Source: Clitopilus passeckerianus
Lineage: Eukaryota > Basidiomycota > Agaricomycetes > Agaricales > Entolomataceae
DNA: 64,000 bases
Assembly: GCA_944990035.1 (NCBI GenBank)
Contig: CALYLX010000097.1
Coordinates: forward strand, 434,001 to 498,000
Direction: 5' to 3'
The notes beneath the pieces were generated by a model. The model was not told where the DNA came from and searched no databases. It saw nothing but the letters and a program-made list of their open reading frames with translations. Within the stretch, counting starts at the first letter, position 1. The number at the start of each line of letters is the position of its first letter. The position numbers and the translations under genes are program-made. Positions 58,183-64,000 of this stretch are shown piece by piece.

Positions 58183-58447
58183 GCGGGATCGTCAAGAAAA
58201 TGTATTCTCTCACGAGTTCAGGATCTCCATCGCGTGGTTTTCTCAGAATTGTCAAATATGACGGAGAGGATATATAACGGCATCTGAGAACATGTTTTCG
58301 GGCCCCTTACGGCTGAGAATGACATCCAGAGGTCGTCACGACTAAGAGGGTCAGAGTCAGGTAGGCGTTTGGGTTGTGTCATGATGGGGGATTAGACGAA
58401 AGTCAAAGAACGAAGACGTGAAGGCACCAAGTTGTTTTGTACCTGAA

Positions 58448-58474
58448 CTAGCCGTTACCCGTGCTTTGCACGGG
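58448..58474 (-). mobile_element. Helitron 3' terminus
   Basis: Read on the minus strand: CCCGTGC-AAA-GCACGGG, a perfect 7-bp hairpin, then TAACGG, then CTAG, with T following. Helitrons end in a short GC-rich hairpin about ten bases before CTRR and insert between A and T, keeping the T at the 3' side. All parts are present. The body of the element would extend rightward (toward higher coordinates); its TC 5' end and any coding sequence could not be found. Confidence 0.65.
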
Positions 58475-60498
58475 CTGAAATTCAGCTTTAATTCAGCCTC
58501 CTGATTTGGCCCAAACGATGGGTCTAACATGTTGTTGTAAAAAGTTCCCGGCCCGTGGGCTCTCGAACTTCGAGGTTCAGAATGATAACCGTGGCTTAGA
58601 TTGTCATGCAACAAGCCCTTTCACCGGACAAACATTCATTCATTGGATCATTAGCACTAGCAAGGGCAACAATGCTATTAAAGTTATGACTAACGGAGCC
58701 ACAGAGAGGTGTACTTGAGATCTGGAGCATATATGGTTCGGACCGGAGTACAGATTGTTCTGACCGTAAGTTTCTCAAGTCTTCAAGTATCTCCTCTGTA
58801 AGTTTCCGAGCATTCCGAGCTTCGCTGATAATCTCATAGGGTACATCTGTGTATTCTACTTCGCTGAGTACCATTTACTATCGCTCCCACCACCCTGTGC
58901 ACGAGGTTCTGTCGTGTTTCTTCGCATTTCCTCCCTACCTCGACAGTGTTCGCACCTCGACACTGCCACCTCCGCTTTCTGTTGATCTCATCACTAATCC
59001 AGACCGGAACACCCGGTCTCCGTCTCCTTGAAGAGATTTTAGATTCGTCTTCGACACCGGGTGAGCGCTTGAGCGTTCGCTTGATTGAACCGCGTGACGA
59101 GGAGACCAGCCCCAAGCCACATGAGGGCTTGCTGGAGATTACGGTTGAGAAACCCGAGTGCCCTGATTGGTCAAGGCATGGTCTAGGCGGCTTACGGAGG
59201 TTTAACCAGTCAGTTGTACACCCAAACTTGTTTGCACGATATCTCAACCTTCACTCGACAGTTTGACTGAATTCTTGTTTCATACTGTGAGGATAGTATA
59301 TCAGTACCCCTGACTAGCACCCAGAGCCATAATCCGCTCAAATGCAGAAATGAGATAGCTCTTTAGAAATTGATGGCAGTTTCGGCATGATCACTCATGT
59401 GTACACCTTATTCTAGCAGGGTTCCACTGAGCGATACGGAGTTTCCCTGCACGGGATGTTGAAGATGTAACTATTAGGCCTGTCTGCCGTACTTTTCAGC
59501 CATACAGGGGCCGTAAATACCTGTTCCTTTGACTTGGGCTCCGGCTGACCTGGCCGAAGCGGGGTTTTAAATTTGCATCAAACGCGTTTTTGGTGTTTTT
59601 TCGCCCTCCTCTGAGAGTGGGCAGCTGGCTAGAGTACTTTTCGAGATCAAAAAATGTATATATGTATGTGTGAGCGAATAGAATTGAGCCAGAAACGTAG
59701 GGACGCGAGAAAGGGCCAAGGGGTACAACTGACAGGGGTTGTATAGCTCAGTTTTCCCAGGGCCCACCGCCAAGCTGACGTCGTGGCCCGCCGGCCCGAA
59801 GTGCCCATGAGAGGTTTAGGTCAGGTCGTCCTGCAGCAAAAAACCATGGTCATAAGCCAAAAAGAGCCTAAATAGCATCAAAAACGTTTCAAGAGGCTCA
59901 AAAACCTTCATGGATTGGTTCCGCCTAGCCCGAAATACTGAGACAGTTTATTTCAAGTCCACCATTGAGCGCAGCATGATACGACCGGAAAGTATCCAAC
60001 TGCCTTCTTTCCGCCTCGACAGAGGGATCGAGAATATCCAGAAAGAATTGGAGGGCGTGCATTGCCATCCGTTTCGTTTTCTGCTGCACAACGAGATCGC
60101 TTGATCGCAGTGCTTCACTCGTAATCGCGATTGTGTATTCTATCAAAGAGCTTTCCAGGAGGTATGGTGTAAGCAGGGTCGCTCCCATCGTAGTCAGAAT
60201 TATCCGCCGTCTTTGGGGGGGATGTTAAAAGACGATAGGATGGATCATGGAACCCACAGGGCTGATTTCTCACGCAACACGGCAGGAAATGGGCCCAAGG
60301 TCAACCCATCATGCATCAAGCGACAAGCACGAAAGACACATTCAATTCAATCAAATTCGGTATATATCAGTACAAATTGTTATTCGATTCCAGATCTTTT
60401 GGTTAGGTATCTTTTCATTCAGGTTAATCCATCCGAAGGCTGAAGAGGAAGGAGACGAGAAAAGAAGCAAACACGACGGTGAATTCACGAAGGGACGA
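58475..60498. other. Possible Helitron body and intergenic sequence
   Basis: Overlapping frames on both strands at 58600-59270 have no recognised domain. A GC-rich stretch at 59520-59560 and 59750-59840 breaks an otherwise ordinary sequence. A minus-strand ATG frame of 87 codons at 60188-59925 (ESSLIEYTIAITSEALRSSD, HALQFFLDILDPSVEAERRQ) is helix-like but unidentified and is given little weight. Confidence 0.4.
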
Positions 60499-60509
60499 GG
60501 GGGGGGGGG
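60499..60509 (+). repeat. Run of 11 G
   Basis: GACGAGGGGGGGGGGGAGGAGGG, about 55 bases after the acetyl-CoA synthetase stop codon; in the messenger it would be a C-run in the 3' untranslated region. Confidence 0.7.
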
Positions 60510-60561
60510 AGGAGGGAAATAGGAGAGAAGAAGAAAAGAGCTACATCCTGAAGCGTCCATC

Positions 60562-63500
60562 TTACTTCGACTCAGCGACCTTCTTCTTGATGGTCTCGAC
60601 GACACCCGGCTCAGCGAGCGTGGAAAGGTCACCGAGCTGGTCGCCTTCACCTGCGACGATCTTGCGCATGATACGGCGCATGATCTGGAGAGGAGAGGGT
60701 TCAGTCAGCGTTTATTCGTCGTTCGTCAAATAGGGAGGGAAGGGGAGTGTCATGGAACGAGAAGGGTGTGGGGAGGAAAAGATGGGCGGGGAGGTAGAAG
60801 CGATGGGACAAATACACACCTTCCCGCTCCTCGTCTTGGGCAAATCCCCAATGATATAAATCTTCTTGGGCGCAGCGAAGGGTCCGATGACTTTGCGCAC
60901 TTGGAGGACGAGTTCTTTAGCGAGGGCGGATTCGTCGGAGGTGTCGTAGGTGAATTCACTGGTACAGGGTTCATTTAGCGGGTGTTCGTGACGATGAAGA
61001 GGAGGGAGACGACGGAAAGAAGAAGAAGGGAGGGCGATGAAAGGAAGGACAATGATGCAGTAGAACGAGAAATAAACTAGACACTCACGGCTTCAACGTA
61101 ACAAACGCATAAACAGCCTGCCCCGTCAACTCATCCGCAGTCCCAATAACCGCCGTCTCCGCAACACCGGGGTGCATGATCAGCGCAGACTCGATCTCCG
61201 CGGTGGACAGACGATGGCCGGAGACGTTGATGACGTCTAGAGGAGGGATGTGGGTTAGTATTCATTTGAGAAGGACCGGGAAGGTCGAGAAAAAGGGAAG
61301 GAAGGAAGAGAAGACGAAAATTGGGGAAGAACAAGCGAGAAGTGGGGAGAAGGAGGCGTAGAGAAGAAGTGAAAGGGCAGCCACAGGAAGATGAACAACG
61401 CGATAGAGGGGGGAAGAACGTCAAGGGACAATTTCGGATCGAGAGATGGTGAAAGTGAAAAGAGGCGCTAGGAGAAAAAAAACCACTGACCGTCCACACG
61501 TCCCCGAATCCAAATATACCCATGCTCATCCCTCGCGGCTCCATCCCCGGTAAAGTAATACCCAGGATAGGGCGCCATATACGTATCCAAATACCGCTTA
61601 TGATCCTTCCACACCGTCCTCGCCACACTCGGCCACGGGTTCCTCAAACAAAGCACCCCCTCCACCGCTTTGCCCGGCTCCCCATTGCCTTCAAGAAGTT
61701 GCCCAGAAACAGGATCGAGGATAACCGGCTCGATACCAAAGAAGGGCACGGTCGCAGCTCCGGGTTTGGTCTCGACTGCACCAGGGAAGGGCGTGACGAC
61801 GATAGACCCAGTTTCGGTTTGCCAAAACGTGTCGACGATGGCACATTGCCTCCTCCCCACATGATCATTATACCAATGCCACGCCTCGGGATTAATCGGC
61901 TCCCCAACCGACCCCAACACCCTCAAACTCGTCAAATCATACTCCTTCACATGATGCTCCCCCAACCTCCTCAACAACCTTATCGCAGTCGGCGCAGAAT
62001 AAAACTGCGTCAATTGATACTTATCCACCACGTCCCAATACCTGGATGGGGTAGGGTAGACGGGGGTCGATTCGAAGACGACGGTGGTGACACCGTTTAA
62101 GAGAGGTCCGTAGATGATGTAGGTGTGTCCCGTGATCCAACCGATGTCGGCCATGCACCCGAAACGGTCGCCTGGGTGGACGTCGAAGACGTATTTGACG
62201 GTTAGGGCGGCGCCGAGGAGGTACCCGCCTGTGGTGTGGACTACACCTTTGGGTTTGCCGGTTGAGCCGGATGTCTGGAGGGTGGGAGGATGAAGAAAGG
62301 AGGGGTGGTGGGGTGGCGGTGGTGAGAGACGAGAAAAACAGAGGGGTTGATAGGAAAGACGATGATAGTGAGATGGCAAGAGAGCGAGAGCAAAAGCGAC
62401 GAAGGCGAAGAAGATATGGGAAGCGTGACGGCGAACGAAGGAACGGAAAGATCGGAAGAGAGAGGATTGGTAGGATAGACGATGGTAGTGGGAAGTCAGG
62501 GGTGCGAGAGCGAACCCGAAGAAGAAACGGAGACGGGAGGAAGGGACGGAGAAGAACGAGGTGGTAAGATGAAGGGATAAAGAAGCAAGCAGAGACGAGG
62601 AAGAGGTAGACCATGAGGGTGAGAAGTTGGGAGGGCGACGAAACGAAGTAGAGATGATCGTCAGGGAGGAAAGAGAGGGAGATGAGGGAACGAGGAAGAC
62701 GAAGACGAAAGAGAGATGGTAAGGAAACGAGGAGAACGAGCCCGGCGGAGAGGAAGACCAAGAGCGACGACGAGAAGCAGAGATGGGAAGAAAGAAAGCA
62801 GATAGAGTCAGCTCGACGCGCTCAAAAGAAAGAGAACCAACGCACATAGAGAATGAACAACGGATCCTCGCTGGCCATAACCTCGGGCGCACAATAACTG
62901 GGCACCTTGTCAACCTCTTCATGCCACCAATAATCCTTGCCCTCAACGAAGGGTACGTCCCCACCGGTCCTCTTCAACACCAACACCTTCTCGACCAACG
63001 GACACTCCTCGAGTGCCTTGTCAACAATCTTCTTTGTCGCAATCGTCTTTCCACCCCTCTTGCCCTCATCACTCGTGATCACCACTCGGGATTCACAATC
63101 CCTGACGCGATCTCGCAGGGATTCTGCAGAGAATCCAGCGAAAACGACAGAGTGTATAGCACCGATACGCGCACACGCCAAAAAGGCAGCAGCAGCATGC
63201 CAAGTCATCGGGAGGTAAACCGACACCGTATCCCCCTTCTTAACCCCCCAACTCTTCAACACATTCGCAATCGAGCACACCTCCCTCAACAACTCGCTAT
63301 ACGACACCAATCTCCCCTCCCCAGGCTCATCCGCCTCGTAAATAATCGCGGTCGCATCTGGATCCTTGAACGCCCAGCGGTCGACGCAGTTGTAAGAGGC
63401 GTTGAGACCGCCTTCGGGGAACCAGACGATATCGCCTGTGGTGAACCCTCCTGAACGTACAGTCTTGAAGGGCCTGTCCCAGTGGAGAGTGCGTTCTGCG

Positions 63501-63652
63501 ATGTCGGCCCACCATGCGTCAGAGTGTCCTCCTACCGTCTTGGCGTGGGCTTCATGGTAGTCGTCGATGTGTGGACCGACGTGGGGAACCTTTGTGCCCT
63601 GCTTGAGACGGGGAGCGATGGGGTGTTTCTCTACGATGATTTCGTCTGCCAT
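60562..63652 (-). CDS. acs1: Acetyl-CoA synthetase
   Basis: Exons 63652-62846, 62274-61491, 61236-61089, 60958-60820 and 60684-60562 join in phase to 666 residues, the usual length. The enzyme makes acetyl-CoA from acetate, ATP and CoA through acetyl-AMP, for acetate growth and for cytosolic or nuclear acetyl-CoA. Signatures: [12 protein letters not shown] near the N-terminus, the split phosphate loop ILY / [70 protein letters not shown] with [20 protein letters not shown], and [15 protein letters not shown], whose lysine is the site regulated by acetylation in this family. The C-terminus is VAESK, with no PTS1. The four introns are 571, 254, 130 and 135 nt, far longer than elsewhere in the window, and pyrimidine-rich. 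The ATG has a good upstream context. Confidence 0.95.
62275..62845 (-). other. 571-nt pyrimidine-rich intron of the acetyl-CoA synthetase gene
   Basis: Donor GTGCGT after ILY and acceptor CTCCAG before TSGSTGKP. The sense strand is almost continuous C/T-rich sequence and contains an imperfect internal repeat, CCACTACCATCGTCTATCCT and TCACTATCATCGTCTTTCCT. It has few stop codons and so appears open, but it interrupts the universally conserved phosphate-binding loop. Confidence 0.85.
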
Positions 63653-63683
63653 TATCGATGGAGGAGATGGGAGAGATGGACGC

Positions 63684-63693
63684 GTTATATTTT
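63684..63693 (-). promoter_or_regulatory. acs1: TATA-like element of acetyl-CoA synthetase
   Basis: AAAATATAAC on the minus strand, about 35-40 bases before the ATG, followed by a C/T-rich stretch leading to the start codon. Suggestive only. Confidence 0.35.
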
Positions 63694-64000
63694 ATTTTGA
63701 TGTAGTTGCCTTTTATGGCTTGGCGGAGTTAAGGTGTGTCCCTCTATCGGATTTACGCTGATCGTAGACCACCTCAAATCTACCTCCACCCCAAAAAAGG
63801 AAACCCACAAGGCGGTGTTCCGCACCACATGCAGGTGATTCATCGATCTTGTCTCCAATCTATCCATCCGATCTAGTTCGTTCCTCGTTTTCGTTCCTCC
63901 AAATCCAAATCCTCTCCTTGGCGTGCAATGTGGGCGTGTGGCGTGATGAAAACTGGGAAGAGGGAATTCGAGATGGGTCTAGGGTATTCCACATATATCG
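63694..64000. other. Upstream region of acetyl-CoA synthetase
   Basis: No gene. CCTCCACCCC-type and CTCC words occur at 63780-63910. Binding sites for acetate regulators cannot be named with confidence. Confidence 0.4.

Noticed and set aside
61468..62964. 498-codon minus-strand open frame through the acetyl-CoA synthetase introns
   Set aside because: It is open only because the 571-nt C/T-rich intron lacks stops; splicing at GTGCGT/CTCCAG restores the universally conserved [12 protein letters not shown].
1..64000. CRISPR arrays, prokaryotic operons, prophage or biosynthetic cluster
   Set aside because: No regularly spaced repeats, no bacterial gene organisation and no clustered tailoring enzymes; everything recognisable is fungal nuclear sequence.

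Overview
The window looks like nuclear DNA of an Agaricomycete (mushroom-class basidiomycete). Coding sequence is broken by many short introns, mostly 49-70 nt with GT-AG ends. The recognisable families are typical of that group: MYND-finger/DUF4470 and BTB proteins, single-pass surface proteins with two beta-sandwich-like modules, a Helitron DUF6570 relic and a non-LTR retrotransposon with a (CTA)n tail. There are no operons, rRNA genes, convincing tRNAs or CRISPR arrays. Exon models below were assembled by hand by matching splice sites to reading phase and to remembered family signatures; no database search was run.

Layout. 0-4.3 kb: the start of a gene leaving the left edge, a polytopic membrane protein, and a WD40 relic. 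4.9-31.1 kb: two tandem diverged copies of one segment, unit A (about 4.9-21.2 kb) and unit B (about 21.8-31.1 kb). Each carries two BTB genes. Unit A alone has a MYND/DUF4470 gene (6.5-9.0 kb) and a Helitron relic (16.1-18.7 kb), and its second BTB gene has lost its 3' half. 31.2-34.4 kb: a second membrane protein of the 2.7-kb family, interrupted near its C-terminus by a 2-kb GTGC-rich terminal-inverted-repeat element. 34.8-39.6 kb: a DUF2461 gene and a decayed partial copy of it, flanking a DEDDy-type 3'-5' exonuclease. 43.9-48.8 kb: a secreted RidA-like protein, a single-pass surface protein and an F-box-like protein. 49.6-58.5 kb: a duplicated surface-protein gene (one copy apparently intact, one dead), a GH5 glucanase relic, an F-box-like relic beside a fresh non-LTR retrotransposon insertion, and a Helitron 3' end. 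60.6-63.7 kb: a complete acetyl-CoA synthetase gene with unusually long pyrimidine-rich introns.

How it fits together. Acetyl-CoA synthetase, the exonuclease, DUF2461 and probably the RidA-like protein look like maintained genes. The rest is a fast-moving accessory region driven by local duplication and transposons. The duplications supply internal controls: unit B shows the sequence without the Helitron insertion, the paralogous DUF2461 and surface-protein copies support splice choices, and the reading frame resumes on the far side of the GTGC element. I found no obvious new multi-gene system. The strongest unusual observations are the GTGC element with its captured C-terminus, the paired segmental duplication, the DUF2461 microexons, a conserved GC-AG intron and the secreted RidA fold.
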